Shown: positions 8,977 to 18,210, numbered from the stretch's first letter. The stretch is 64,000 nucleotides of DNA from Algoriphagus vanfongensis DSM 17529 (GCF_000429465.1 NZ_AUBX01000016.1:248001-312000), one strand, 5' to 3'. Translations and numbers: made by a program. Notes: a model not told the origin generated them from the sequence alone.

Positions 8977-9612
8977 TTATCCGATCAGGTCTTTATTCTT
9001 CTGGGCCCAAATCAATAAAGAGTTGGATTTTTTCTCCAAATCCAGTTTGGAAACCATGTTTGAGCGGTGTTTTTCGACTGTTCGCTCTGAAATAAAAAGC
9101 TTCTCGGCGATTTCTTTTGAGGAGAATCCGGTAGAGATCAGCCTGAGAATTTTCTTTTCAGAGGGAGTGAGTTGAGATTTTTGCTCTCCTTTGAGGGGGG
9201 CATGTTTTCCTTGTAGGATTTTCTCGCTATAAAAAGTACCTCCCGCCAATATAGTTTCAATTGCTTGAGAGAGGTCATTCAGTGCAAAATCCTTGAGAAT
9301 ATATCCGGCTAAATTGAGATCCTTGGCTTGGTTTAATAGAAACAGTTCATTGTGCAAGGTCAGCAAGATAAACTTGGTAGAGATGTTTTCTTCCTGACAG
9401 GCTTCAGCCACTTCCAGCCCTGTCAATCCCGGCATTTCCAAGTCCAGTACCGCAAGTTGGGGGGATTGTGCTTTGATTTGCTCAAGCGTTTCTTTCCCAT
9501 TGGCATAGGCTCCGATCACTTGGAGTCCTAGGTCCGATAGGAAATCTGCCAAGCCCTTGAGCAGAATAGGATGGTCGTCGGCGATGATGACCTGAATAGC
9601 TGCATTAGACAT
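8977..9612 (-). CDS. NarL/FixJ-family response regulator
   Basis: DNA-binding response regulator of 211 residues. The receiver domain covers residues 5-120 with acidic pair Asp12-Asp13 and phospho-acceptor Asp57 (VLDLEMPGLTG). A LuxR-type HTH follows at about 145-205 (LTPSEKKILRL, SSKEIAEKL, SERTVEKHRSNMVSKL). Its start overlaps the end of the histidine kinase gene by 8 bases, so the two are a co-translated two-component pair. Targets are unknown; the divergent TonB-dependent receptor gene is an obvious candidate by position only. Confidence 0.93.
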   Translation of the reverse strand: MSNAAIQVIIADDHPILLKGLADFLSDLGLQVIGAYANGKETLEQIKAQSPQLAVLDLEMPGLTGLEVAEACQEENISTKFILLTLHNELFLLNQAKDLNLAGYILKDFALNDLSQAIETILAGGTFYSEKILQGKHAPLKGEQKSQLTPSEKKILRLISTGFSSKEIAEKLFISERTVEKHRSNMVSKLDLEKKSNSLLIWAQKNKDLIG

Positions 9613-11602
9613 CGATTAAAAATTTTAAGGTAGTCCCTTTTCCTTTTTCGGTGATAATATTCATTATTCCCGAAATGGCAGCTGTCCTTTCCTTGAGGGT
9701 TTTCAAGCCTAAGCTTTGGAAGTCGTTGAATTTTTCAGAAAAATCAAACCCTTTTCCATTGTCTGCAATAGAAAGAGTCAGCTTATTTTGGGTAGTTTTT
9801 AAGGTCAATTTGAGTGCGTCAGCCTCAGCGTGCTTCAAAATATTATTGATCGCTTCTTGGGTGATGCGATAGAGCTGCAGCTCTTTTTCTTTGGATATCT
9901 TCCCTTTGCAATCTTCTATCTCAGCACTGACAAAAATATCTGTCTCCCGATCTATTTGATCTAGCATCTCCTGAATGGCCTGAGAAAGTCCGAGCTTCTC
10001 CAGCTGCATCGGATGCAGGGATCTGGCTATAGAGCGTAGTTCATTGATGGCTGTGTCGAGCATCTCTCCGGCATTTTCAGGCTGGTTGAGAGTGACTTTG
10101 TTTTTGATCAGAAGCAGACTTTGACCCAAGCCATCATGGAGATCCTTGGATATTCTTTTTCGTTCTTCTTCTTGCGTTTTGAGAAGCTCGCGGGAGAAAG
10201 CTTCCTGAAGTTGTTTCTCCTTTTTACTGGATTTGAGCCGCACTAGTAAAAATCCAAATCCCGCCAGTGTCACCATGCCAAACAGAGCAGCTGAAAATAG
10301 AGTGGTCTTTTGGCGAGATTCTTTCTGTACAGACTCTAGCTCTACTGTTTTTTCCAGCACTTCTTTCTCTCTCTTTTCAGTCTCATAGAGCGTTTGGTAA
10401 TAAGCAAAGCTGGTATTTTGATTGGCATTGAAGATAGAGTCTTGATAGGTTTCGCGCATGCGAGCGTAGTCCAGTGCTAAACCCGGCTTGCCTGATTTTT
10501 CATAGATCTCCTCCAGCAGATGATAGCACCTGAGCAGGTGATCCATATTTCGGCTTTGTTGGGCTTGAGCAAGTGCTTGCTGACTGATAGTAAGAGCCGA
10601 TTCTAAGTTGCCTTTTGAAAGCTCCAGTTGAGCTTTGGCAGCCAAGTAGGAAGGGTGGTTTTCATTGAACTCAGAAACTTGCTGCATCAGCTGCTCACCT
10701 CTACCAAAGTAAATCTCTGCACTGTCCAGCGGACCATGAATGCCATAAAAGCTCGAAATGGCAAATTGGATATTGGGCAAGAGATATGGCATGATCTCTC
10801 CAGTGTGTCTCAGCGAGTCAGCCAAAAGCAAAGCTTTGATCTGCTCATTACTTCTTCCTTCTTTTCGGAGATCATTGGAGCGGTTGTAGAGTTGGGTCAC
10901 CATGATTTCTACCTGCCCTTGCTCGCGTGCTACTTCCAAAAGCGTCTGGCGAAGCGAGTCAGCTTCCTTGTAGATACCGTATTTGCTGAAAAGAATGGCA
11001 GTGCCAGCCCGGACATGATTGACAAATTCCTCATCTCCCAATATCTCATAGATGTCCTGAGCGGCATGGTAGTCTTCCATGGCGGGGATGAATTCTCCGG
11101 TATAGTCATGCGCTTGACCTCTAAAAAAATATGCGTCTGCTATGTAGATCGAATCTTCGTCAGAAAACTCCCCGATTGCCTCTGAATAAGACAGGATAGC
11201 AGAGTCGAAATCATTGAGGTTGAAATAAGCTCCGGCGAGTTTGAGATACAGGTTGCCACTTAGCTCAGTACTTTCTATATCTGGAACGAATTCGATAGCA
11301 CGTTGGAGCAGATTTTTCTTGAGGATATCTGTGTCAAAGTCAGGACTTGGCAGGTGGAAAAAATCGATAGTAAGATCTCCGAGTTTTTGAAACTGATGTG
11401 TAGAATCATAAAGTCCTATTAATCTTTTGGTTTGTGCAAAACGTAGGGAATCATCAAGATCTTTTTGGGATAAAAGCTCTTCAAGAGGATGAATTTGAGA
11501 TTCAAAATCTTGCCCGAATGCAAATTTTGAGTCCAAAACACATAAAAAAAACGTCAGCAGAAAAAAGTAAAAAATGCTGACCCAAGGGTGTCGAGTTGGC
11601 AT
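9605..11602 (-). CDS. TPR-containing sensor histidine kinase (HisKA_3 type)
   Basis: Membrane sensor kinase of 665 residues. N-terminal signal/anchor (FYFFLLTFFLCVL), a periplasmic TPR-rich region to about residue 400 (e.g. LKLAGAYFNLNDFDSAI), one membrane segment (LFSAALFGMVTLAGFGFLLV), then the HisKA_3 dimerisation helix with phospho-His489 (SKDLHDGLGQ) and a C-terminal HATPase with ADNGKGFDFSEKF as N/G box. This is the usual partner layout for NarL regulators. The ATG at 11602 is chosen over an in-frame TTG two codons upstream. A TAnnTTTG box lies 3 bases before it. Confidence 0.93.
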   Translation of the reverse strand: MPTRHPWVSIFYFFLLTFFLCVLDSKFAFGQDFESQIHPLEELLSQKDLDDSLRFAQTKRLIGLYDSTHQFQKLGDLTIDFFHLPSPDFDTDILKKNLLQRAIEFVPDIESTELSGNLYLKLAGAYFNLNDFDSAILSYSEAIGEFSDEDSIYIADAYFFRGQAHDYTGEFIPAMEDYHAAQDIYEILGDEEFVNHVRAGTAILFSKYGIYKEADSLRQTLLEVAREQGQVEIMVTQLYNRSNDLRKEGRSNEQIKALLLADSLRHTGEIMPYLLPNIQFAISSFYGIHGPLDSAEIYFGRGEQLMQQVSEFNENHPSYLAAKAQLELSKGNLESALTISQQALAQAQQSRNMDHLLRCYHLLEEIYEKSGKPGLALDYARMRETYQDSIFNANQNTSFAYYQTLYETEKREKEVLEKTVELESVQKESRQKTTLFSAALFGMVTLAGFGFLLVRLKSSKKEKQLQEAFSRELLKTQEEERKRISKDLHDGLGQSLLLIKNKVTLNQPENAGEMLDTAINELRSIARSLHPMQLEKLGLSQAIQEMLDQIDRETDIFVSAEIEDCKGKISKEKELQLYRITQEAINNILKHAEADALKLTLKTTQNKLTLSIADNGKGFDFSEKFNDFQSLGLKTLKERTAAISGIMNIITEKGKGTTLKFLIDV

Positions 11603-11605
11603 AAT

Positions 11606-11613
11606 CAAATATA
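11606..11613 (-). promoter_or_regulatory. TAnnTTTG box 3 bases before the histidine kinase ATG
   Basis: On the minus strand TATATTTG, then ATT, then ATG at 11602. It matches the Bacteroidota -7 element; if used as such, the transcript would start at or within a few bases of the start codon. No TTG at the expected -33 spacing. Confidence 0.45.
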
Positions 11614-11731
11614 AGCATTAAGTCACAGGGAATAGCAGTTTGGGAGGGGATTCTGCCACATAATTCCCACTAAAACAGCATTTTGCCTATTCATCTGGCT
11701 CTAAATCCAGTAATGGGATATTTGAGTTTTT

Positions 11732-11762
11732 TTGAAACATGTGAGCCCTTAGGATAGTTTAA
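11732..11762 (+). promoter_or_regulatory. weak candidate promoter for the TonB-dependent receptor
   Basis: TTG at 11732-11734, 20 bases, TAGTTTAA at 11755-11762, which matches four of the six fixed -7 positions. It lies in the 255-bp divergent region between the kinase and receptor genes; nothing else obvious is in that region. Confidence 0.25.
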
Positions 11763-11857
11763 AATATAGGAACTCATTGAAAATGAATCTCTTGCGAAAT
11801 GAATGTTCGGGTTCTGTTCTTTTTAATAAACCTAATAACCAACCAAAAAATCTTAGT

Positions 11858-14293
11858 ATGTCTAAATTTTACGCAATTTCTGGTTTTCTCTTTTTGATGC
11901 TTGCAGGGACAGTATCTGCTCAGCAGGTCAATCTGAAAGGGAAAGTGCTAGATGGTACTGACAATCGCCCATTGGAATTTGCCAATATCGCTCTGCTTAG
12001 TCTTCCCGATTCGGCGGTGGTGACTGGAGGGATGACGGATCTGGATGGTAATTTTGTCTTTGAAGCAGAGTCTGGAGCGTATGTGTTTCGGGTGGGATTT
12101 ATTGGATATGAAAGCTATTTCGAGAGGATTACACTTGGAGAGAGAAGCCAGATGAATTTTGGGACGATCAAGCTTCAGCCGGATTCTCAAAACCTGGAAG
12201 AAGTTGTCGTAGAAGGAGTGACTTCCATGTTTGAGTCAGATATCGATAAGCGTACTTACAATGTGGAAAATAGTATCGTGTCTCAAGGGCAGACTGCCGC
12301 TCAATTGCTTTCGACTTTGCCTTCGATCCAGGTGGATGATGAAGGCGGGATCACGATGAGGGGTAGCGGAAATATTCTGATTTACATCAATGGCCGGCCC
12401 TCCAACCTTTCTGGTGATGATACGGAGAGTATTTTGGCACAGTTTCCTGCTAACAGTATCCAATCGGTCGAATTGATCACCAATCCTAGTTCTCGGTACG
12501 ATGCTACCGGTGTGGGAGGGATTATCAATATTGTTTTGAAGAAGAATGAAAAGCTTGGTTTCAATGGCCAAGTGGATGCTTCTATCGGTACCCGAGAGAA
12601 ATACCAAGGCGGGATTAATTTGAATTATGGCACAGATAAGGCCAATTATTTTTTGTCATACAACTACCAAAACAGAAGGCAAATCGAACAGGGAGAAGGA
12701 ACTCGGACGACTGATCTTGAAGGGTTTTCGCCTACATTAAGCCAAGTGCAGGATGGGTATGAGTTGGAAAAAACCCATCTGATCCGTACAGGAGTCGATT
12801 ATTCGATTTCGCCCAAAGGGATGTTGGGGGTTTATTTCCAGGGAAATTTTGACGATGAAATCGAGTATGCAGATATCGATCAGAAGAATCTGAGTTTGAC
12901 GGGAAGTCTGGATTCCAGCTTTGTGAGAACCAATGAGGAGATGAGCAAAAGCTCCAATCTAGAAGGAGGAATCAATTATACGTTGAACTTGGATAGTTTG
13001 GGACAGCGACTTTACACTTCACTTTCTTATGCCTATGATGACAGAAGTCAGGAGGAATACTACGAGCAGATGTTTCTCACTTCCGAAGGGGCGAGTGATC
13101 CGGATAAGCGATTGATCCAGACCAATGACCGGCCGAGGGAAAGCAATTTGGTGGTGTTTCAGATGGATTATGAAAAACCATTTGAATCAGGTGCAGCTAT
13201 CGAAACTGGCCTGAAAGGCACTTTTGGTAACTGGATTTGGAGCCAGAGATTTTCACAAGGGGATCTGTCCAATGATTTTATCCCTACGGAAGTGGATACT
13301 TTGACTGATTCCTTCGATTTTACCGAAAATGTCTATGCAGCCTATTTCACTTACAAAAACAAAAAAGGGAAGTTTGGCTATCAGGCTGGACTGAGAGCGG
13401 AATACACCGAAACTCTGGGAGAGACAGTCCGCAATCAGGAAAGCATTCCCAATGATTACTTCAATCTGTTCCCCAGTCTCTTTTTAAGCTACACTTTGGG
13501 ACAGGAAAATGAATTGACAGCCAACTATACCCGCAGGATTTCCAGACCGAGTATTTGGGATTTGGCTCCCATCTATCGGGTGCGTGATCAATACAATCTG
13601 AGCATCGGGAATCCTTATCTGCAGCCGGAATATACAGACAGCTATGAGTTGGGCTATATGAAAGGCTGGACAAGATACTTGCTCAACGCCACGGTCTATC
13701 ACCGCTATAGCACCAATGTGGAAACGCGGATTACCCGGATCACTGATGATAATGTAGCCATCCAAAGCAGGGAAAATGCCGATACACGCTCTGCGACAGG
13801 GTTTGAGCTGGTCAATCAGGTTCAAGTCACCAATAATTTTGATGCGACGCTGACGGGCAATTTCTTCTATTCTGAGGTGAATGGAGAAAATATCGAAGGC
13901 GGATTTAGCAATGAGAATTTTAGCTGGACGCTGAGCTTTTTGGGGAATTGGCTGATCCCGAAATGGTTTAGTGTGCAGGCTCAGGGGAACTATCGTGGCC
14001 CAATCGTACTACCTCAGGGGCAGATCGAGCCCCAATGGAGTCTGAATATGGGCGTCAGAAAAGATGTATTTAATGGAAAGGGAACTGTCAGTCTCAATGT
14101 CAGCGATATCTTCAATACACGTAATTTCCGAATCACCACAGAAGATGCCCGATTTACCCAATACAGGAAATTCCAAAGAGAGACTCGGGTAGGCACGCTG
14201 TCATTTACTTATAGATTTGGCGGCTTTAAAGAAAAGAAAGATGAGCGGGGATCCAGACGCGAAGGTGGCGATGATATGGGAGATGACTTTTGA
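11858..14293 (+). CDS. TonB-dependent receptor, outer membrane beta-barrel family (PF14905 type)
   Basis: Outer-membrane receptor of 811 residues. It has a cleavable signal peptide ending in VSAQQ, a carboxypeptidase-like regulatory domain (residues ~25-115: LKGKVLDGTDNRPLEFANI, VGFIGYESY), a plug with IYINGRPSNLSGDD and NPSSRYDATGVGGIINIVLKK, and a large barrel containing TANYTRRISRPS. The tail is strongly charged (KKDERGSRREGGDDMGDDF) and lacks the usual terminal Phe-after-barrel arrangement only by this extension. The ATG at 11858 places the signal peptide at the N-terminus; an earlier in-frame ATG would add 27 non-signal residues. Ligand unknown. A terminator follows at once. Confidence 0.9.
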   Translation: MSKFYAISGFLFLMLAGTVSAQQVNLKGKVLDGTDNRPLEFANIALLSLPDSAVVTGGMTDLDGNFVFEAESGAYVFRVGFIGYESYFERITLGERSQMNFGTIKLQPDSQNLEEVVVEGVTSMFESDIDKRTYNVENSIVSQGQTAAQLLSTLPSIQVDDEGGITMRGSGNILIYINGRPSNLSGDDTESILAQFPANSIQSVELITNPSSRYDATGVGGIINIVLKKNEKLGFNGQVDASIGTREKYQGGINLNYGTDKANYFLSYNYQNRRQIEQGEGTRTTDLEGFSPTLSQVQDGYELEKTHLIRTGVDYSISPKGMLGVYFQGNFDDEIEYADIDQKNLSLTGSLDSSFVRTNEEMSKSSNLEGGINYTLNLDSLGQRLYTSLSYAYDDRSQEEYYEQMFLTSEGASDPDKRLIQTNDRPRESNLVVFQMDYEKPFESGAAIETGLKGTFGNWIWSQRFSQGDLSNDFIPTEVDTLTDSFDFTENVYAAYFTYKNKKGKFGYQAGLRAEYTETLGETVRNQESIPNDYFNLFPSLFLSYTLGQENELTANYTRRISRPSIWDLAPIYRVRDQYNLSIGNPYLQPEYTDSYELGYMKGWTRYLLNATVYHRYSTNVETRITRITDDNVAIQSRENADTRSATGFELVNQVQVTNNFDATLTGNFFYSEVNGENIEGGFSNENFSWTLSFLGNWLIPKWFSVQAQGNYRGPIVLPQGQIEPQWSLNMGVRKDVFNGKGTVSLNVSDIFNTRNFRITTEDARFTQYRKFQRETRVGTLSFTYRFGGFKEKKDERGSRREGGDDMGDDF

Positions 14294-14298
14294 GAAAG

Positions 14299-14325
14299 AG
14301 GCTGGTTGATTGACCAGCCTTTTTT
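14299..14325 (+). terminator. intrinsic terminator after the TonB-dependent receptor
   Basis: Perfect 8-bp stem AGGCTGGT (14299-14306) / ACCAGCCT (14313-14320), 6-base loop, then a T-run. It starts 5 bases after the stop codon and its T-run merges into the TAnnTTTG box of the next gene. Confidence 0.88.
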
Positions 14326-14332
14326 ATTTTTG
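14325..14332 (+). promoter_or_regulatory. TAnnTTTG box 3 bases before the alkD-like ATG
   Basis: TATTTTTG followed by GGT and the ATG at 14336. It overlaps the T-run of the preceding terminator, so the gene would need a promoter here. The nearest TTG (14306-14308) is only 16 bases upstream of the box. Confidence 0.4.
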
Positions 14333-14335
14333 GGT

Positions 14336-15052
14336 ATGAGTGCACTGACTGAGCAAATTATCGAAGCCCTGAAGGATAAAGCTATCCCTGAGAAAGCAGC
14401 TTTTTTTCCTAGATTTTTCAAATCCGGTCCAGGAGAGTACGGGGAAGGGGATCAGTTTTTGGGGGTGAAAGTGCCGGATCAGCGCAAGGTGGCCAAGCAG
14501 TTTTTCAAGGAAATCAGATTAGATGAACTGTCTGAACTGCTGAAAAGCCCGCTTCATGAAGTGAGGCTTACGAGTTTGATTGCATTGGTCTATCGCTATC
14601 AAAAGACTAAGAAAGAGGAGGAGCGAAAGGAACTCGTGGACTTCTACCTGGCTCATTTGCCCTATGTGAACAACTGGGATTTGGTGGATACTTCCTGCCA
14701 CGCCATTTTGGGAGCTTATTATTTGGACAAGGAAAAGGGCCTGTTCTATGACTTGGCAGAGAAAGATCATCTCTGGAGTCAGCGGATTGCGATGGTGAGT
14801 TCCTACTATTGGATCAAAAGAGGAGAGTTTGCCGATGCTTTGGCTTTGGCAGAAAAACTCAAAGATCATCCACACGACCTGATGCACAAGGCTGTAGGCT
14901 GGATGCTTCGGGAAATTGGGAATCAGGATTTTGAGGCGGAGTTTGAGTTCCTTAAGAATCACTACCATAGCCTACCCAGAACTGCCTTGCGCTATGCAAT
15001 CGAGAAGTTTCCGGAAGATTTGAGGCAGGATTTTTTGAAGGGGAATATATGA
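14336..15052 (+). CDS. DNA alkylation repair protein (AlkD-like DNA glycosylase)
   Basis: All-helical HEAT-repeat protein of 238 residues related to AlkD/AlkC, which remove alkylated bases such as 3-methyladenine and 7-methylguanine. Marks include LGVKVPDQRKVAKQF (residues ~43-57), VNNWDLVDTSCHAILG (~120, the Trp-Asp-x-x-Asp segment at the DNA-facing site) and DLMHKAVGWMLREIG (~180). The start at 14336 is preferred over an in-frame TTG at 14306 that lies in the terminator hairpin. The end overlaps the next gene by four bases (ATGA). Confidence 0.9.
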   Translation: MSALTEQIIEALKDKAIPEKAAFFPRFFKSGPGEYGEGDQFLGVKVPDQRKVAKQFFKEIRLDELSELLKSPLHEVRLTSLIALVYRYQKTKKEEERKELVDFYLAHLPYVNNWDLVDTSCHAILGAYYLDKEKGLFYDLAEKDHLWSQRIAMVSSYYWIKRGEFADALALAEKLKDHPHDLMHKAVGWMLREIGNQDFEAEFEFLKNHYHSLPRTALRYAIEKFPEDLRQDFLKGNI

Positions 15053-15465
15053 GGAAAAGTCTGCTATTGTTGATGGTTATTTTATGTGGTTTTTCTTGCT
15101 CTAAAAAGAAAGAAACTGTCTTTTCCAACCACGAAGAATTAAATGGGCCAATTACAATTCTCTACCCAAGAACAATTAAAAAGAGTGAAGAATTTGTAGC
15201 TAAAATGTTCAGTAATGACCCGAAAAGGAAACTGGTGAATGCAGTAGTTAATTGTAGTGATTTTACAAAAATCAATTCCGAGACATTCAAAATTCAGGGC
15301 TGTTCTAAAGAGTTGCTTATTAAAAATGACACGGTTTATTTAGCATTTCAGCCAACTGCAACAGGTGATTTTATTTTTAAAAATGTGAATTTAATTTCGA
15401 CTATAATTTCTGAAAGCGATATTCAGTTTCATGAAGTGGAATTAAAGTATAAGGTGATAGAATAG
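15049..15465 (+). CDS. small lipoprotein of unknown function
   Basis: Protein of 138 residues with a lipoprotein signal peptide (lipobox GFSC, Cys17). No family recognised. The mature part is about 120 residues and looks beta-rich (GPITILYPRTI, FKNVNLISTI, VELKYKVIE), containing two further Cys that could pair. It overlaps alkD by 4 bases, so it is co-transcribed. Base composition from here to about 16,190 is visibly more AT-rich than the flanks, which suggests later acquisition of this patch. Confidence 0.7.
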   Translation: MRKSLLLLMVILCGFSCSKKKETVFSNHEELNGPITILYPRTIKKSEEFVAKMFSNDPKRKLVNAVVNCSDFTKINSETFKIQGCSKELLIKNDTVYLAFQPTATGDFIFKNVNLISTIISESDIQFHEVELKYKVIE

Positions 15466-15469
15466 GTCA

Positions 15470-15805
15470 CTAAGGCTTCTTTTCTATTGACTCTAAAATG
15501 GCCTTAATGAATTGATCAGTCACATTTTCTTTTTCAGATTTGTCATAGATAGAGAGTAGATAAATACTGCTTTTTTCAATTTTGACCCAAGTAATTATCC
15601 TGCCTCCACCGCTTTTTCCTCTAGATTTACTTTTGATTGCGAAGCGTATCTTATAACAATTCTTATAGATCTCTACTCCAGAGCTTGGGTTTTGAAGTAG
15701 TTGTTTGCTCAATAATTCTAAATCGGACCGAAGGGAAGGATATTTTTTATTCAGTTTTTTAAGTTCCCTTAAAAAATTATCGGTAGGAATTAGCTTAAAG
15801 CTCAT
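15470..15805 (-). CDS. RelE/ParE-family toxin of a type II toxin-antitoxin module
   Basis: Basic protein of 111 residues resembling RelE/ParE toxins: N-terminal helix pair (FLRELKKLNKKYPSLRSDLELLSKQL), then the beta-sheet with YKIRFAIKSKSRGKSGGGRIITWV and LLSIYDKSEKENV. Typical targets are ribosome-bound mRNA (RelE) or gyrase (ParE); which applies is not known. The gene overlaps the end of the upstream antitoxin gene by 11 bases, the usual antitoxin-first order, and ends 5 bases from the convergent lipoprotein gene. Confidence 0.82.
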   Translation of the reverse strand: MSFKLIPTDNFLRELKKLNKKYPSLRSDLELLSKQLLQNPSSGVEIYKNCYKIRFAIKSKSRGKSGGGRIITWVKIEKSSIYLLSIYDKSEKENVTDQFIKAILESIEKKP

Positions 15806-16022
15806 CCATCAATTCATCGAAACTCGAAAAACTCTTCGCTATTTTTTTACCCGAATCAATCAATTGGGCTTCTTTGTACCCCTCAACTACTTTGTTGGCT
15901 CTATCTAAGGCTTTTAGAGTGATATTTTTTGATGAGCTGAAATTTACATTCAAAGTCTTGAGGAATTCCTTTATCACTTTGGAGGTTTCTGAATTTTCCG
16001 ATTCAATTACTATAGTTTCCAT
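15795..16022 (-). CDS. antitoxin paired with the RelE/ParE toxin
   Basis: Acidic protein of 75 residues immediately upstream of and overlapping the toxin. The N-terminus (METIVIESENSETSKVIKEFLKTL) and the C-terminal FSSFDELMDEL resemble small antitoxins common in Bacteroidota that are found with RelE partners (DUF2683-like; recognition by eye). The C-terminal acidic tail would wrap the toxin; no obvious DNA-binding motif is seen, so autoregulation is uncertain. Confidence 0.75.
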   Translation of the reverse strand: METIVIESENSETSKVIKEFLKTLNVNFSSSKNITLKALDRANKVVEGYKEAQLIDSGKKIAKSFSSFDELMDEL

Positions 16023-16186
16023 GAGAATTTTGAATTACCTGATTGAAGATAAGGGATTAAACGGATATCTAACACTGATGTCCGTCTTTGCTTGAATTAA
16101 CGTGGTAGTTTAGCTAAGAAATTGGAATTAAATACATAAGAGGAGAATTCAATCTTCCGTCTTCTAGCTTCAGTCCTATATTCAAT

Positions 16187-18100
16187 TTACCCCTCAATCC
16201 CCTCCAGTTCACTCAATTCTAGCCAGACCATTTCAAGTTCTTCCAGTTCATAATCTATCTCAGCGATTCGATTAGAAAGCTTTAAAAGTTCTTCGTGATC
16301 CTCAATCCCAGCTGAAATTTGAGCCGTGATTTTTTCCTTTTCACTTTCCAGTTTGGCAATGAATTCATTGGTCTTTTTGAATTCCTGCTTTTGCTTGTAG
16401 CTGGCTTTGGCTTTTGAGGAGGAATCCGTAGAGATACTTTTTGTTTCCTGCACTTCAATATTTGGTTCTGAAGTCTTGATACTTGGCTCTAGGCTCTTGC
16501 TACTGTTTTCCTTTTCCCATTCTCTGAAATCCGTATAATTGCCAGGGAAATCACGGATGACTCCTTCTCCCTCAAACACAAACAAATGCTCGACCAGCCT
16601 ATCCATAAAGTATCGATCGTGTGACACGATAATCAAACAGCCCGGGAAGGTGTCCAGAAACTCCTCCAGAATATTCAGCGTCATGAGATCTAGGTCATTG
16701 GTAGGTTCATCAAGGATCAGAAAATTAGGATTCTTGATCAGCACCATCAGCAACTGAAGTCTTCTCCGCTCTCCACCGCTCATTTTTCCTATGGGAGTAA
16801 ATTGCTGTTTGGGTGGAAAACCAAATTGATTCAGGAATTGACCAACGGTGATAGTCTGCCCCTTATTGAGAGTCACGACCTCCGCTACTTCTTTGACCAC
16901 ATCGATCAGTCGCTTTTCTTCATCAAATCGATCTTCTTCTTGGCGATAATAGCCAAATAGCGTTGTCTGCCCTTGAGTGACTTTGCCCTGATCTGGATTG
17001 ATCAGGCCAGTGATCATTTGCAGAAAAGTCGTCTTACCTGCCCCATTGGGGCCGACGATTCCGATTCTGTCTTTCTTTTTGAAAATATAAGAGAAGTCTT
17101 CGACGAGTTTTTTCTCGCCATAAGACTTAGAGATTTTGTCAATCTCCAGGATTTTATTGCCAAGGCGCTGGGTCGAAACAGACAATTCAATATCTCGCTC
17201 CTCTCGCTTGGTAAAGGCTTTTTCTTTGGTTTCTTCGAAAGCATCTACCCGATACTTGGCTTTGGTACCCCTTGCTTTTGGTTGACGTCTGATCCAGTCC
17301 AGTTCTTTTTTGTAGAGATTCTTTGCCTTCTCGATTTCTATGTCCTCGATTTGCATTCTTTCGGCTTTTTTGTCGAGAAAATAGCCGTAGTTGCCGAGGT
17401 ATCGATGGATTTTGCCCTGATCGAGTTCGAGTATCTCATTGGTGACTTTTTCCAAAAAGTATCGGTCGTGCGTCACCATGAAAATGGATAGATTGGCTTT
17501 GGAAAGGTAGTCTTCCAGCCATTCGATGGTTTCTAGGTCGAGATGGTTGGTTGGCTCATCAAGTAGGAGCAGGTCCGGTTTTTCCAAAATGGCTTTCGCC
17601 AAGGCGACACGCTTCCGCTGTCCACCGGAGAGATTGCCCACAGGCAGATCCGTATCGTGGAGGCCGAGTTTTCCCAAAATCTCCTTGACTTGATATTCAA
17701 AATCCCAGGCTTGATGCGCATCCATCTGCTCAAAGAGTCGGGCCATTTTGTCGGAGTTGTCTATACCCCGCTCAGAATCCAGCATGGCCTTGTGGTAGTC
17801 TTCGATCACCCGAAGTACTTCCGAATTACTTTGATCAAAAATCGTCTGGTAGATGCTCAGGTTGGCTTCGAATACTGGATTTTGATGCACGTAGGCAATT
17901 TTGACGGCATTGTTTAGTGCGACTTGTCCCGTATCAGGGATCTCCAAACCCATGATGATTTTCATCAAGGTGGATTTCCCGGCACCATTGATGCCTACCA
18001 GGGCGATTTTTTGTCCTTGGGAGATTCCAAAGGAAATATTTGAAAAAAGCTTGCGTTCCCCGAAAGCCTTACTGAGATTTTCAACCGAAAGGTAATTCAT
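16187..18100 (-). CDS. ABC-F family ATP-binding protein (Uup/EttA-like)
   Basis: Cytoplasmic ABC-F protein of 637 residues with two ATPase domains and no membrane segments. Walker A motifs are GINGAGKST (residues 36-44) and GPNGAGKTT; signature motifs LSGGQRKRVALAKA and MSGGERRRLQLLMV; Walker B LLLLDEPTNHLD and FLILDEPTNDLD. Between them is the interdomain linker (about 235-305). A C-terminal coiled coil of about 75 residues (KLESEKEKITAQI...ELEELEMVWLEL) is like that of Uup. ABC-F proteins act on the ribosome. The ATG at 18100 matches the family start; a five-residue longer form is possible. Confidence 0.92.
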   Translation of the reverse strand: MNYLSVENLSKAFGERKLFSNISFGISQGQKIALVGINGAGKSTLMKIIMGLEIPDTGQVALNNAVKIAYVHQNPVFEANLSIYQTIFDQSNSEVLRVIEDYHKAMLDSERGIDNSDKMARLFEQMDAHQAWDFEYQVKEILGKLGLHDTDLPVGNLSGGQRKRVALAKAILEKPDLLLLDEPTNHLDLETIEWLEDYLSKANLSIFMVTHDRYFLEKVTNEILELDQGKIHRYLGNYGYFLDKKAERMQIEDIEIEKAKNLYKKELDWIRRQPKARGTKAKYRVDAFEETKEKAFTKREERDIELSVSTQRLGNKILEIDKISKSYGEKKLVEDFSYIFKKKDRIGIVGPNGAGKTTFLQMITGLINPDQGKVTQGQTTLFGYYRQEEDRFDEEKRLIDVVKEVAEVVTLNKGQTITVGQFLNQFGFPPKQQFTPIGKMSGGERRRLQLLMVLIKNPNFLILDEPTNDLDLMTLNILEEFLDTFPGCLIIVSHDRYFMDRLVEHLFVFEGEGVIRDFPGNYTDFREWEKENSSKSLEPSIKTSEPNIEVQETKSISTDSSSKAKASYKQKQEFKKTNEFIAKLESEKEKITAQISAGIEDHEELLKLSNRIAEIDYELEELEMVWLELSELEGIEG

Positions 18101-18104
18101 GGGG

Positions 18105-18112
18105 CAAAAGTA
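18105..18112 (-). promoter_or_regulatory. TAnnTTTG box 4 bases before the ABC-F ATG
   Basis: On the minus strand TACTTTTG, CCCC, then ATG at 18100. Matches the -7 element; a GTG lies 18 bases upstream in place of TTG. Confidence 0.45.
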
Positions 18113-18210
18113 CATGAATTACCGTCTTTTCACTTTGTATCAATCTAGGTATTATTCAAAAAGTTACTCATGATGCAAAACACTTTGATCTAGGGAGCAT
18201 AACTTAGACT

